A stretch of DNA of 64,000 bases, taken from contig CAVXSF010000008.1 in NCBI GenBank assembly GCA_963764345.1, forward strand, positions 310,001-374,000. The letters are read 5' to 3'. Source of the DNA: DASQZK01 sp963764345 (GTDB taxonomy: Bacteria > Bacteroidota > Bacteroidia > Bacteroidales > GCA-2748055). Made by a program: the position numbers and the translations under genes. Position 1 is the stretch's first letter. Every line of letters starts with the position of its first letter. A model generated the notes under the pieces. That model was not told the origin of the DNA and did no database searches. It was given only the letters and a program-made list of their open reading frames with translations. This document shows, in pieces, positions 29,622 to 38,908 of the stretch.

Positions 29622-30988
29622 ATGATTAAGTCATATATTAATGATAATAAGGAACGATTCCTGGAAGAGTTGTTTGAAATAATCCGGATCCCCTCGGTCA
29701 GTTCCCGCAGCGAGCATAAGGATGATATGCAAAAAGCCGCACAGGCGGTTAAAATGAGTTTTGAAAAAGCAGGTGCTGATAAAGCTCAGATCATGAGCAC
29801 AACGGGTATGCCTGTCGTTTATGCTGAAAAAATCATCGATCCGGCACTTCCCACTGTCCTTGTCTATGGCCATTACGATGTTCAGCCTCCGGAACCGCTT
29901 GACCTGTGGGTCTCAAAACCTTTCGAGCCGGAAGTGAGAGACGGCAAAATATATGGTCGGGGTGCCGATGATGACAAAGGACAGATGTTTATGCAAGTCA
30001 AGGCATTTGAGCTCATGAACCGTACCGGTACGCTCCCGTGTAACGTGAAATTCATGATCGAAGGGGAGGAAGAGATCGGTTCACCAAGCCTGAAACCATT
30101 TTGCAGGGCGCATAAAGATCTTCTGAAGGCAGATATTATTCTCGTGAGTGATACGACCATGATAGCCTCTGATATACCTTCCATCACCGTTGGTCTGAGG
30201 GGCCTTAGTTACCTTCAGGTTGAGGTCAGCGGACCGGCCCGTGATCTTCATTCGGGAATTTACGGTGGTGCGGTAGCTAATCCTTTGAATGTCCTGGCCG
30301 GAATGATTTCCTCCCTGAGGGATGAGAATAACCGGATTACCATCCCCGGGTTCTATGATGATGTTGAAGAAGTCAGTCGTGAAGAAAGGGACGAGATGGC
30401 CAAAGCCCCATTCAACCTTAAGAAATACATGGAGAGCATCGGAATTAAGGACGTGGACGGGGAGAAAGGATTTACCACACCTGAACGCACAGGCATCAGG
30501 CCAAGTCTGGATGTATGCGGAATATGGGGCGGCTATACCGGTGAAGGAGCCAAGACCATTCTGCCTTCAAAAGCTTTTGCAAAAATATCGATGAGGCTGG
30601 TACCGAACCAGGACCCGGTAAAATCGACAGGCTTTTCGAGGACTATTTCACGTCGCTGGCACCAAAAACAGTTACGGTAAAGGTAAAAAGTCTTCAGGGC
30701 GGACACGGTTATGTTGCTTCCATCGACACTCCGGCCTATAGAGCTGCCAGCAAGGCAATTGAGGACACCTTTGGCAGAAAGCCCATACCCACACGCAGTG
30801 GGGGAAGCATACCCATCATTTCCGATTTCGAGGAAGTACTCGGCATAAAATCCATCCTGCTGGGTTTTGGCCTGGAATCGGATGCCATTCATTCCCCTAA
30901 CGAAAATTTTCCGTTATACAATTTCTTTAAGGGTATTGAGACGATCCCGTTGTTTTACAAATATTTCGCAGAATATTTTGGAAAATAG
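29622..30988 (+). CDS. M20-family dipeptidase (frameshifted)
   Basis: About 455 aa. Metal and catalytic motifs are intact: VLVYGHYDVQPPEPLDLW (first His/Asp), GRGADDDKGQ (bridging Asp), EGEEEIGS (Glu pair) and DLHSGIYGGAVANP in the dimerisation part. The frame breaks near 30620, where one A is missing after GTAAAA; the true C-terminus continues as IDRLFEDYF, then TRSGGSIPI and HSPNENFPLYNF to 30988. It cleaves dipeptides or short peptides in the cytosol. No cofactor or operon partner nearby. Confidence 0.88.
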
Positions 30989-31009
30989 GCCATTGTTCAT
31001 CGCGAATTT

Positions 31010-31372
31010 CTACCATCTCTCAAATACATTCTCAGGATTGGGTTTGTAACCTGGATTTGAAACAGGCATAACTGCATCGGTTTCTTTCTGCCATTTATGC
31101 AGACTGTTTCGCAGCTCATTTAACTTGTCCGGCATAGAATCGGCCAGGTTGATGTGTTCTCCGATATCATTGCTGAGATTAAAAAGCTGAACATAGCCAT
31201 TCTCATGGTATTCGATGAGTTTATAGTCTCCTTTCCTGATCACACTTGCCGGACTTTGCTGACCGTGGTTACTGTAATGAGGCCAGTGCCAGTAAAGGGC
31301 TTCTCTCAGGGGAGGTATCCCATTCAGAAGGCTCAGACTTGCAAGGGCACAGGCAATGTGTTTGGTATTCAT
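31010..31372 (-). pseudogene. Sulfatase remnant (internal deletion)
   Basis: 120 aa. The first 17 residues (MNTKHIACALASLSLLN) look like a signal peptide. They are joined directly to the last 100 residues of an arylsulfatase: LYWHWPHYSNHGQQSP, IRKGDYKLIEYHENGY, LFNLSNDIGEHINLA and PVSNPGYKP. The catalytic domain with the CxPSR formylglycine site, normally about 350 residues, is absent. This looks like one internal deletion of a family-S1 sulfatase gene rather than frameshift decay. It cannot be active. Confidence 0.75.
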
Positions 31373-31385
31373 GAGGAGTAGTTTT

Positions 31386-31652
31386 TCAATCTTGATGACC
31401 TTTATTTCCTGGTCCGGTATGAAGTGAAAACCGGATCAGGGCTATGATTGAGACCATTGTCCATGCGGCTTCGAGGATGACGAAGGGAAGATACCTGAGG
31501 AGCACGGAAGCCAGGAAAGCCAGGCCGGCTCCGAATATATTCATCAATAAATAGGAATACCCGTCTTTACTGAGTTTGTTGAAGACGTTAAGCAGGTAAG
31601 CCAGAAGGATGAGAAATACTCCGGCAGATCCAAGCCAGTCGGTGAGTGTCAT
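31386..31652 (-). CDS. Small membrane protein, CBU_0592 family
   Basis: 88 aa with three hydrophobic helices (about 8-24, 33-51, 55-74). The opening DWLGSAGVFLILLAYLLN and the central SYLLMNIFGAGLAFLAS match the small CBU_0592-type inner-membrane family of unknown function. It lies 5 nt downstream of the GH5 gene on the same strand and is probably cotranscribed with it. Confidence 0.7.
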   Translation of the reverse strand: MTLTDWLGSAGVFLILLAYLLNVFNKLSKDGYSYLLMNIFGAGLAFLASVLLRYLPFVILEAAWTMVSIIALIRFSLHTGPGNKGHQD

Positions 31653-31657
31653 GATAA

Positions 31658-32890
31658 TCAGTGTTTGGTGTTGTTAATGTTCAGTGCTTTAAAATAATAG
31701 TCAGAAGGCTGGCAGTTTTCAATCCTTATATTTTTAAGAAACTGATCCAGAGCTTTCCTGGTTTGGTAAATATCCGGTCGCGCAGCCACTTTATCCTCCA
31801 TATTACAATAGCAGCCGTTGGCATAGGTTGAGACGAGATCCCAGTTTTCCGGTTTAGGAATATCCATCAGGCAGTGTTCATTATCCATCATTTTATAGGT
31901 CCACAAACACCATCCGACATCATTTTTTTCGAATACCGTGCGAAGGGAATCAACAAAGGTGTCTTTCCCCAGGCCAAATTCACCCAGCCAGACAGGAACA
32001 TTAAATTTTTTGCTGAACTGAATAAAGTAGTCGGGTGAACAGTATGCATCGGTTACGGAGTAGAGATGTGTGGTATACACCAGTTTCGGATCGAAGGGGC
32101 CGGTGAAGACATCGAAATTACGGTTCCAGAATGCACCGGCGAGAAAACAGATATGATTTTTGTCCACCTTCCGTATGGAGGATACCAGGCTTTTATAGAA
32201 AGGCTCAAGCCGTTTATTGAGTCTGGCGGTATCACAATATTGATGGATAGGTTCGCCAAGAAGATCATATCCGAGAATGGTGGTGTCATTTGCAAAATGC
32301 CTGGCGATGCTGGTCCATATCTGAATGGTTTGTTCCCGGCTCCCCTCCCCGCCGTCTTCAAAAAGCCACGGATAGGTATACCCGTCATCTGTATTCCATC
32401 CGGCCTGACTTCCGGGGGCAGCGTGCATATCCAGGATGACCCATAACCCGGCATTTCTGCACCAGCCGACAACGCGGTCGAGAAGTTCAAAACCTCTCGG
32501 CCTGTAACTGCCCAGGTAAAATTCATCAGCGAACAAACGGTAGTCGAAGGGTATCCTGACAGAGTTAAGGCCAATGGATTTAAGGTAGGCTATGTCTTTT
32601 TCCGTGATGAAGACGTCCTGGTAGGTTTTCCAAAACTCTTTGGAATAATCGGGTCCGGCAAGATCCGCAATCAGATCATAGTATTCGCGGGGGGCATATA
32701 TGTTGGAAATGAACAGGGGATAGCCTTCAGGCACAAGCCAGAATCCCAGATTTACTCCTTTTAATATTAGCTTTTCACCGCCGGATGTGACGATTTCACG
32801 GCCTTTAGTGGTAACGAAATGGTTTTCTTCCCGGTGACATGAAAACAACAGGATTGTAAGCAGCAGGATTTTGAAAGGAAAAATTTTCAT
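31658..32890 (-). CDS. GH5-family glycoside hydrolase, lipoprotein
   Basis: 410 aa. It has a lipoprotein signal with LLFSC (Cys18). The GH5 barrel shows LKGVNLGFWLVPEG, GLNSVRIPFDYRL and LDMHAAPGSQAGWN. The acid/base is Glu213 (YDLLGEPIHQY) and the nucleophile Glu304 (VWLGEFGLGK). A C-terminal tail after about 375 is not part of the barrel. It should cleave a beta-glucan or beta-mannan at the cell envelope; the exact substrate cannot be read. It forms a short minus-strand unit with the CBU_0592-type gene and the sulfatase remnant. Confidence 0.88.
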   Translation of the reverse strand: MKIFPFKILLLTILLFSCHREENHFVTTKGREIVTSGGEKLILKGVNLGFWLVPEGYPLFISNIYAPREYYDLIADLAGPDYSKEFWKTYQDVFITEKDIAYLKSIGLNSVRIPFDYRLFADEFYLGSYRPRGFELLDRVVGWCRNAGLWVILDMHAAPGSQAGWNTDDGYTYPWLFEDGGEGSREQTIQIWTSIARHFANDTTILGYDLLGEPIHQYCDTARLNKRLEPFYKSLVSSIRKVDKNHICFLAGAFWNRNFDVFTGPFDPKLVYTTHLYSVTDAYCSPDYFIQFSKKFNVPVWLGEFGLGKDTFVDSLRTVFEKNDVGWCLWTYKMMDNEHCLMDIPKPENWDLVSTYANGCYCNMEDKVAARPDIYQTRKALDQFLKNIRIENCQPSDYYFKALNINNTKH

Positions 32891-33050
32891 AGATGGTAAT
32901 TTTGAACCCGTAAGGGTTATTTCAGGGGTAAATTTAGTTTTTTTTTAAATTTTGTGCTCACAATTGACGAAAAATGACCTTTCTTGCTGAAAAAGTAAAA
33001 AATATTTTATAAAAATGTAAAAAAGTAGGGGTACGATGTTAAAAAAGATA

Positions 33051-33058
33051 TATATTTG
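33051..33058 (+). promoter_or_regulatory. Probable -7 element of glnN
   Basis: TATATTTG fits TAnnTTTG. It lies 40 nt before the ATG at 33099 in a very AT-rich stretch. No TTG at the ideal spacing is seen. Confidence 0.5.
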
Positions 33059-33098
33059 TACCGGCAACCCTACATTATTAACAATTAAATTAAAAAAC

Positions 33099-35289
33099 AT
33101 GGCATTTATCAGATTTGAAGCTCTGAAAGAGGTCTTTTCACATTCTCCCAAATTTGTGGAAGCACCTTCATCAAAAGTGTCGGATTATTATGGCAGTTAA
33201 TGTATTCGACTATGGAAAAATGCGCAAATATCTTTCTGCCGAGGCATTTGAAAAAGTAATGGAAGCCATCGACAAAGGTACACGTATCGACAGGAAAATT
33301 GCCGATCAGGTAGCTTCAGGGATGAAAGCCTGGGCAATGGAAAACGGGGTAACCCATTATACTCACTGGTTTCAACCTCTAACAGAAGGTACGGCCGAGA
33401 AACATGATGCCTTTATTGAACATTCTCCCACCGGAGGCGTCGTTGAAAATTTCAGAGGTAAGTTATTATCTCAGCAGGAACCCGACGCATCCTCCTTTCC
33501 CAGCGGGGGTTTAAGAAACACTTTTGAGGCCCGGGGTTACACTGCCTGGGACCCTTCATCACCGGCATTTATCATCGATAACACCCTGAGTATCCCGACC
33601 ATTTTTGTTTCCTACACGGGTGATGCGCTGGATGCTAAAACACCGCTTCTCAAAGCGCTTGCTGCTGTGGATAAAGCAGCAACAGATGTGGCACAGTATT
33701 TTGACCGCAATGTTTCCAAAGTCATTTCGAATCTGGGCTGGGAGCAGGAATATTTTCTGATAGATGAAGCACTTTTTAATGCCCGTCCTGACCTCGCTCT
33801 TACCGGGAGAACCCTTATGGGTCATGCTTCCGCGAAAGATCAGCAACTTGAGGATCATTATTTTTATTCCATTCCGCAGAGGGTAAAAGCCTATATGCAG
33901 GATTTTGAGATCGAGGCTTACAAGCTGGGTATTCCGGTAAAAACCCGTCATAACGAGGTAGCTCCGAACCAGTTCGAATGTGCCCCAATTTATGAAGAAA
34001 CCAACCTGGCTGTAGACCACAACCTGTTGATCATGGACCTGATGAAAAAGACTGCCCGAAGGCATAATTTCAGGGTACTCTTTCACGAAAAGCCTTTTGC
34101 AGGTATAAACGGATCAGGAAAACATAACAACTGGTCGCTCTCAACGGATACCGGCGTCAACCTGTTATCGCCGGGGAAAACTCCCAGGACAAACCTGATG
34201 TTCCTTACTTTCCTGGTAAATACGATCATGGCAGTCTATAAGAATGCCGACCTTCTCAGGGCCAGTGTAGTTTCAGCAGGGAACGCCCACAGGCTGGGAG
34301 CCAATGAAGCACCTCCCGCCATTATCTCTGTTTTCCTGGGTACCCAGTTAAGCCGGATGCTTGATGAGATTGAGACAAAAGTTACGACCAGGAAGATGAC
34401 CCCGGATGAAAAGACTGAACTGAAACTGAACATTGGTAAAATTCCGGAAATCCTCCTGGATAACACCGACCGGAACCGTACCTCACCTTTTGCCTTTACC
34501 GGTAACCGGTTTGAATTTCGTGCCGTCGGCTCTTCCGGTAACTGTGCTTTCCCGATGATAGCCCTCAACACTGCCGTAGCCGACCAGTTGACACAGTTTA
34601 AGAAAGAGGTTGATGTGATCATTAAAAAAGGCGTCAAAAAGGATGAAGCCATTTTCCAGGTTCTCCGGAAATATATTATCGAATCCAAGGCTGTCCGTTT
34701 CGACGGCAATAACTATAGTGAAGAATGGGTAAAAGAAGCCGCTAAACGCGGACTGACCAATATCAATGATGTTCCTGAAGCCCTGGATATTTACCTGAAT
34801 AAAGCAACGGTTGAACTCTTCGAGAGGCAGCAGGTATTGTCTGAACGTGAGCTTCACGCCAGAAATGAGGTTAAACTGGAAATGTATACCAAAAAAGTAC
34901 AGATTGAAGCCAGAGTCCTTGGCGATCTTGTTATGAATCATATCGTGCCTATTGCAGTCGATTACCAGACTACTCTCGTTGAAAATGTGAAAGGGCTGAA
35001 AGACCTCTTCAATGAGGAGGAATTCAATGAATTAGCCGGAGCACGTATCGACCTTATCAAGGAAATATCAGGTCATATTTCCTATATCAAGGCAAAAGTC
35101 AAGGAATTGATTGAAGCCAGGAAAAAGGCAAACAAGATTGAAGATACCCGTAAAAAGGCTGATGCGTATTCGAAGATCATTTTCCCCTACCTCGATGATA
35201 TCCGTTACCATGTGGATAAACTTGAGCTGATCGTGGACAACGAGAAATGGCCTCTTGCCAAATACAGGGAACTTCTGTTCACCAGGTAA
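33099..35289 (+). CDS. glnN: Glutamine synthetase type III (frameshifted near the start)
   Basis: About 729 aa, normal for GSIII. The N-terminus MAFIRFEALKEVFSH...VEAPSSKVSDYYGS begins at 33099; dropping one T near 33196 continues as NVFDYGKMRKYLS. GSIII signatures follow: THYTHWFQPLTEGTAEKHDA, KTRHNEVAPNQFE, FAGINGSGKHNNWS and RLGANEAPPAIIS. It makes glutamine from glutamate, ammonia and ATP in the cytosol and is the main nitrogen-assimilation enzyme of many Bacteroidota. It is a single-gene transcript with its own -7 element and a strong terminator. The frame break in an otherwise perfect gene suggests a sequence error. Confidence 0.93.
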
Positions 35290-35314
35290 TCATTTCATCC
35301 TATTCTATATGAAG

Positions 35315-35345
35315 GGCCGGCTTCCACAGAAGCCGGCCTTTTTTT
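35315..35345 (+). terminator. Strong Rho-independent terminator of glnN
   Basis: A perfect 10-bp stem, GGCCGGCTTC / GAAGCCGGCC, with a CACA loop is followed by seven T. Confidence 0.9.
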
Positions 35346-35381
35346 CGTTTTTCGCACGAATGATTCATTCCGTATTTTCCA

Positions 35382-35410
35382 GGAGACGTGCATAATTGCG
35401 CGTCTCTACG
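35382..35410. repeat. REP-like palindrome
   Basis: GAGACGTGCA - TAAT - TGCGCGTCTC forms a 10-bp stem with one G:T pair and a 4-nt loop. Palindromes with GAGACG...CGTCTC arms occur as scattered intergenic repeats in several bacterial phyla. It sits between the glnN terminator and the minisatellite. Confidence 0.6.
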
Positions 35411-35449
35411 AAAAAAAAAACATCATTTCTCCGCCTCCTTTCACCTTTC

Positions 35450-36540
35450 TTTCCACTCAATCCCTCAATCCCTCAATCCCCTCAATCCCTAACTCCCTAA
35501 CTCCTTTATTATTTTTCCCGACATCTTGTTCCCACGCTCGCCCCTTTGTCCCCTAAAGGGGAAACCCAGCCCACCATCGCATTTATGAAATTCTTCTCCC
35601 GTCTCCAAATTCAATATTCAATATTCGATATTCAATATTCTCTTTCCCTCACTTTCGCCTTTCTTTCCTCTATTTCCTTTGTTCTTTTTCCCGACATCTT
35701 GTTCCCACGCTCGCCCCTTTGTCCCCTGAAGGGGAAACCCAGCCCACCATCGCATTTATGAAATTCTTCTCCCGTCTCCAAATTCATTATTCAATATTCA
35801 ATATTCAATATTCTCTTTCCTTCACTTACGCCTTTCACCTTTCTTTCCTCTATTTCCTTTGTTCTTTTTCCCGACATCTTGTTCCCACGCTCGCCCCATT
35901 GTCCCCTAAAGGGGAAACCCAGCCCACCATCGCATTTATGAAATTCTTCTCCCGTCTCCAAATTCAATATTCAATATTCGATATTCAATATTCTCTTTCC
36001 CTCACTTTCGCCTTTCTTTCCTCTATTTCCTTTGTTCTTTTTCCCGACATCTTGTTCCCACGCTCGCCCCTTTGTCCCCTAAAGGGGAAACCCAGCCCAC
36101 CATCGCATTTATGAAATTCTTCTCCCGTCTCCAAATTCATTATTCAATATTCAATATTCGATATTCGATATTCTCTTTCCCTCACTTTCGCCTTTCTTTC
36201 CTCTATTTCCTTTGTTCTTTTTCCCGACATCTTGTTCCCACGCTCGCCCCTTTGTCCCCTAAAGGGGAAACCCAGCCCACCATGGCATTTATGAAATTCT
36301 TCTCCCGTCTCCAAATTCATTATTCAATATTCAATATTCGATATTCAATATTCTCTTTCCCTCACTTTCGCCTTTCACCTTTCTTTCCTCTATTTCCTTT
36401 GTTCTTTTTCCCGCATTTTCTTCCCCACACTCACCCCTTTGTCCCTGAAGGGGAGGCCCGGCCCGCCATCGTATTTACTAAATCCGTCTCCCGTCTCCCA
36501 TCTCCCATCTCCAACTCCCTACCTCCCTTCCTTAAATTAT
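35450..36540. repeat. Nested minisatellite: five full and one degraded copy of a 173-180 bp unit
   Basis: The anchor ACATCTTGTTCCCACGCTCG begins at 35521, 35694, 35874, 36047 and 36227, with a degraded sixth copy near 36413. Spacings alternate 173/180/173/180. Each unit holds a palindrome (CCCCTAAAGGGG), an ATG-containing block (CGCATTTATGAAATTC), a run of 7-bp repeats ATATTCA/ATATTCG, and a pyrimidine-rich block (CTTTCCTCTATTTCC). The 7-bp length steps come from an extra ATATTCG or TTTCACC. Before it lies a run of CAATCCCT repeats. The open frames through the array only follow the repeat period and are not called as genes. Confidence 0.9.
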
Positions 36541-36543
36541 TTA

Positions 36544-36551
36544 TACTTTTG
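36544..36551 (+). promoter_or_regulatory. Probable -7 element of the PorE-like gene
   Basis: TACTTTTG fits TAnnTTTG, immediately after the minisatellite, with a leader of about 100 nt to 36658. Confidence 0.45.
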
Positions 36552-36657
36552 TATCACAACATTTAACATCTCACATCGTTTTTAACAAACCTGAGAATTG
36601 TGTTGTCACAATCCTTAAAAAACAGTTAAATTTACGATTCATCAAACAGGCTTAGGA

Positions 36658-38643
36658 ATGAACAGGTTCAGATTCATCATTACGCTACTTGCTGCCGCTA
36701 TCATAATGCCGGCCGCTTTTTCACAGAGTAAAAGGGATAAGGATTATAAAGCCAATCTTACTTTTGATGCCGGTGAATATGCTGACGCTGTTGATCTATA
36801 CAAAACCGCGTACAATAAGGTAAAAGAAAAGTCCAGGAAAAATGAGATTGTCTTTAAAATCGCCGAGTGTTACCGTTTGACCAGGGATCCGCGTAAGGCT
36901 GAAGTATGGTACAAGAAGGCCATCAGTCTCGATTATCAGGATCCGGTCATTTTCCTGTATTACGCTCAAATGCTGATGATGGACGAGAATTATGATGAAG
37001 CGGCTGAACAGTTTAAACATTACAAGGAGCTCGTTCCCGATGATCCCAGGGGGGAAACCGGACTGCGGTCCTGCAAGGTTGCCGTCCAGTGGATCGAAAA
37101 TCCGATAGGTTACGAGGTAGAAGAAATGCGGTACTTTAATTCCCGCGAACGTGATTTCAGTCCGGCTTACGGATCCGATGACTATTCAACCGTTTTCTTC
37201 ACGTCTGATCGTGATGACGCGACGGGCAACGCAACAAGTGGTGCCACCGGGGAAAGTTTTTCAGATATCTTTATCTCCCGCATGGACAGGAAAGGCAAAT
37301 GGAGCACTCCTGTACCCTTCGGAGATGATTTTAATTCGGAAGCCGACGACGGGACTCCCGATGTCTCTGATGATTTTTCAACTCTTTATTTTACACGTTG
37401 TCCCCGGGGGAAAAAGGAACAGTTGGGCTGTCAGATTTGGTATGCACATAGCCAGGGACTCGACTGGAGTAAGCCGCAACAGCTTAAAATCCTGAGCGAC
37501 AGTATCGTTGTTGCTCATCCGGCCATTTCACCCGATAACCTGACCCTTTATTTCGTTTCTGATATGGCCGGCGGTTACGGAGGAAAAGATATATGGAAGA
37601 TTACCCGTGCCAATGAAGGAGATGACTGGAGCGAACCTGAGAATCTGGGAGAAGACATCAATACTCCCGGCGATGAGATGTTCCCTTACGTACACAGTGA
37701 CGGAACACTTTATTTCAGCTCCGACAGTCGTATCGGCCTGGGCGGACTCGACATTTACAAAGCCAAGATGGGCGAAAATGGCAGATGGACCGTGGAAAAT
37801 ATGAGAGCTCCTATCAATTCATCGGACGATGACTTCGGGATCGTTTTCGAACATGAAAATGAACGGGGCTTTTTCTCAAGCAGCCGGAAGGGAAGGGGCA
37901 ACGATGAAATTTATTCCTTCTACCTGCCTCCTCTCAGGTTCAACATCACCGGCGTGGTGAAAAATGAAAAAACGGATAAAGCCATCCCGGGCGTTACCGT
38001 CAAATCTGTTGGAAGCGACGGCCTCACAGTCGAAGCCGAGACCAATACAGACGGAGGCTTCAAATTCATGCTCAAGCCCAATACCGATTATGTCTTTATT
38101 GCAAATAAAGAAGGTTATCTCAACGGTAAACAAAGGGAAACGACCAAAGGACTTGAAAAATCCCAGGATTTTCAGACCACGGTGTACCTTTCACCGGTCG
38201 ACCAGGTCATCGTCATCGATAATATCTTCTACGATTTTGCAAAATGGGATCTGAGACCTGAATCCATGGTTTCTCTCGATAAACTTGTGGAAACACTTAA
38301 CGATAACCCGAATATTACTATCGAGCTCATGTCCCATACCGATTCCCGCGGCACGGATGAAGACAATATGATCCTGTCTCAGAAAAGGGCACAGTCTGTA
38401 GTCACATACCTGATTTCCAAAGGCATTGCTTCCGATCGTCTCGTGGCTAAAGGGTATGGTGAATCACAACCCAAGGAGGTCGATGAAAAGATCGTGAAAG
38501 ATTACCCCTTCTTCAAGATCGGACAGGTTCTTAATGATGCATTTATCAACAGCCTGCCTGAAGATAAGCAGGAAATCGCACACCAGATAAACCGGCGTAC
38601 GGAATTTAAGGTGTTATCCACCGATTACATTCCGAAAAAATAG
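36658..38643 (+). CDS. PorE-like TPR / PD40 propeller / OmpA protein (type IX secretion)
   Basis: 661 aa. A signal peptide (cleaved near AAFSQS) is followed by TPRs (about 25-160: AECYRLTRDPRKAEVWYKKA), a PD40/WD40-like beta-propeller (about 170-425: repeated YFSSD, FFTSDRDD, LYFVSDMAGGYGGKD), a carboxypeptidase-regulatory-like domain (about 427-510) and an OmpA C-terminal domain (about 525-655: SHTDSRGTDEDN, LSQKRAQSVVTYL). This four-part order is that of the T9SS component PorE, which ties the complex to peptidoglycan. No signature separates true PorE from paralogues, so the specific role is probable only. Monocistronic. Confidence 0.8.
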   Translation: MNRFRFIITLLAAAIIMPAAFSQSKRDKDYKANLTFDAGEYADAVDLYKTAYNKVKEKSRKNEIVFKIAECYRLTRDPRKAEVWYKKAISLDYQDPVIFLYYAQMLMMDENYDEAAEQFKHYKELVPDDPRGETGLRSCKVAVQWIENPIGYEVEEMRYFNSRERDFSPAYGSDDYSTVFFTSDRDDATGNATSGATGESFSDIFISRMDRKGKWSTPVPFGDDFNSEADDGTPDVSDDFSTLYFTRCPRGKKEQLGCQIWYAHSQGLDWSKPQQLKILSDSIVVAHPAISPDNLTLYFVSDMAGGYGGKDIWKITRANEGDDWSEPENLGEDINTPGDEMFPYVHSDGTLYFSSDSRIGLGGLDIYKAKMGENGRWTVENMRAPINSSDDDFGIVFEHENERGFFSSSRKGRGNDEIYSFYLPPLRFNITGVVKNEKTDKAIPGVTVKSVGSDGLTVEAETNTDGGFKFMLKPNTDYVFIANKEGYLNGKQRETTKGLEKSQDFQTTVYLSPVDQVIVIDNIFYDFAKWDLRPESMVSLDKLVETLNDNPNITIELMSHTDSRGTDEDNMILSQKRAQSVVTYLISKGIASDRLVAKGYGESQPKEVDEKIVKDYPFFKIGQVLNDAFINSLPEDKQEIAHQINRRTEFKVLSTDYIPKK

Positions 38644-38689
38644 ACCGGAAATCCTGAAAAATGGATTATCATATTGCAGGGTTGTATAT

Positions 38690-38735
38690 GTTTTTTATGT
38701 AGAAGGGTAAAATTTTGCACTTCTACATAAAAAAC
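38690..38735. repeat. Perfect 16-bp inverted repeat
   Basis: GTTTTTTATGTAGAAG (38690-38705) is repeated in inverse as CTTCTACATAAAAAAC (38720-38735) with a 14-nt loop. It lies between the PorE-like gene and purM. There is no T-run after the stem, so it is not a standard terminator, although the stem itself begins with six T. Confidence 0.75.
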
Positions 38736-38882
38736 ACTTACAATCTGAATTTATGTAAGGGTTTATAATTTAGGTTCCTGACAAATTTTAATCCGACTTT
38801 TAAGATATCTTCCTTTAACCCCTTTTCATTCCCACGACCTGTCCACCATATAAAATTTTCAGTGCGTTCCCTGTTTATTTAC

Positions 38883-38890
38883 TACTTTTG
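38883..38890 (+). promoter_or_regulatory. Probable -7 element of purM
   Basis: TACTTTTG fits TAnnTTTG, 18 nt before the purM ATG, which implies a very short leader. Confidence 0.45.
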
Positions 38891-38908
38891 TAAAAAATAT
38901 TCCTGAAC

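Noticed and set aside
35450..36540. CRISPR-like array
   Set aside because: The units are 173-180 bp with no short direct repeat alternating with unique spacers, and no cas genes are present.
35546..36566. Three overlapping open frames (71-164 codons) in the minisatellite
   Set aside because: They only reflect the repeat period, switch frame from unit to unit, have no start signal and resemble no protein family.
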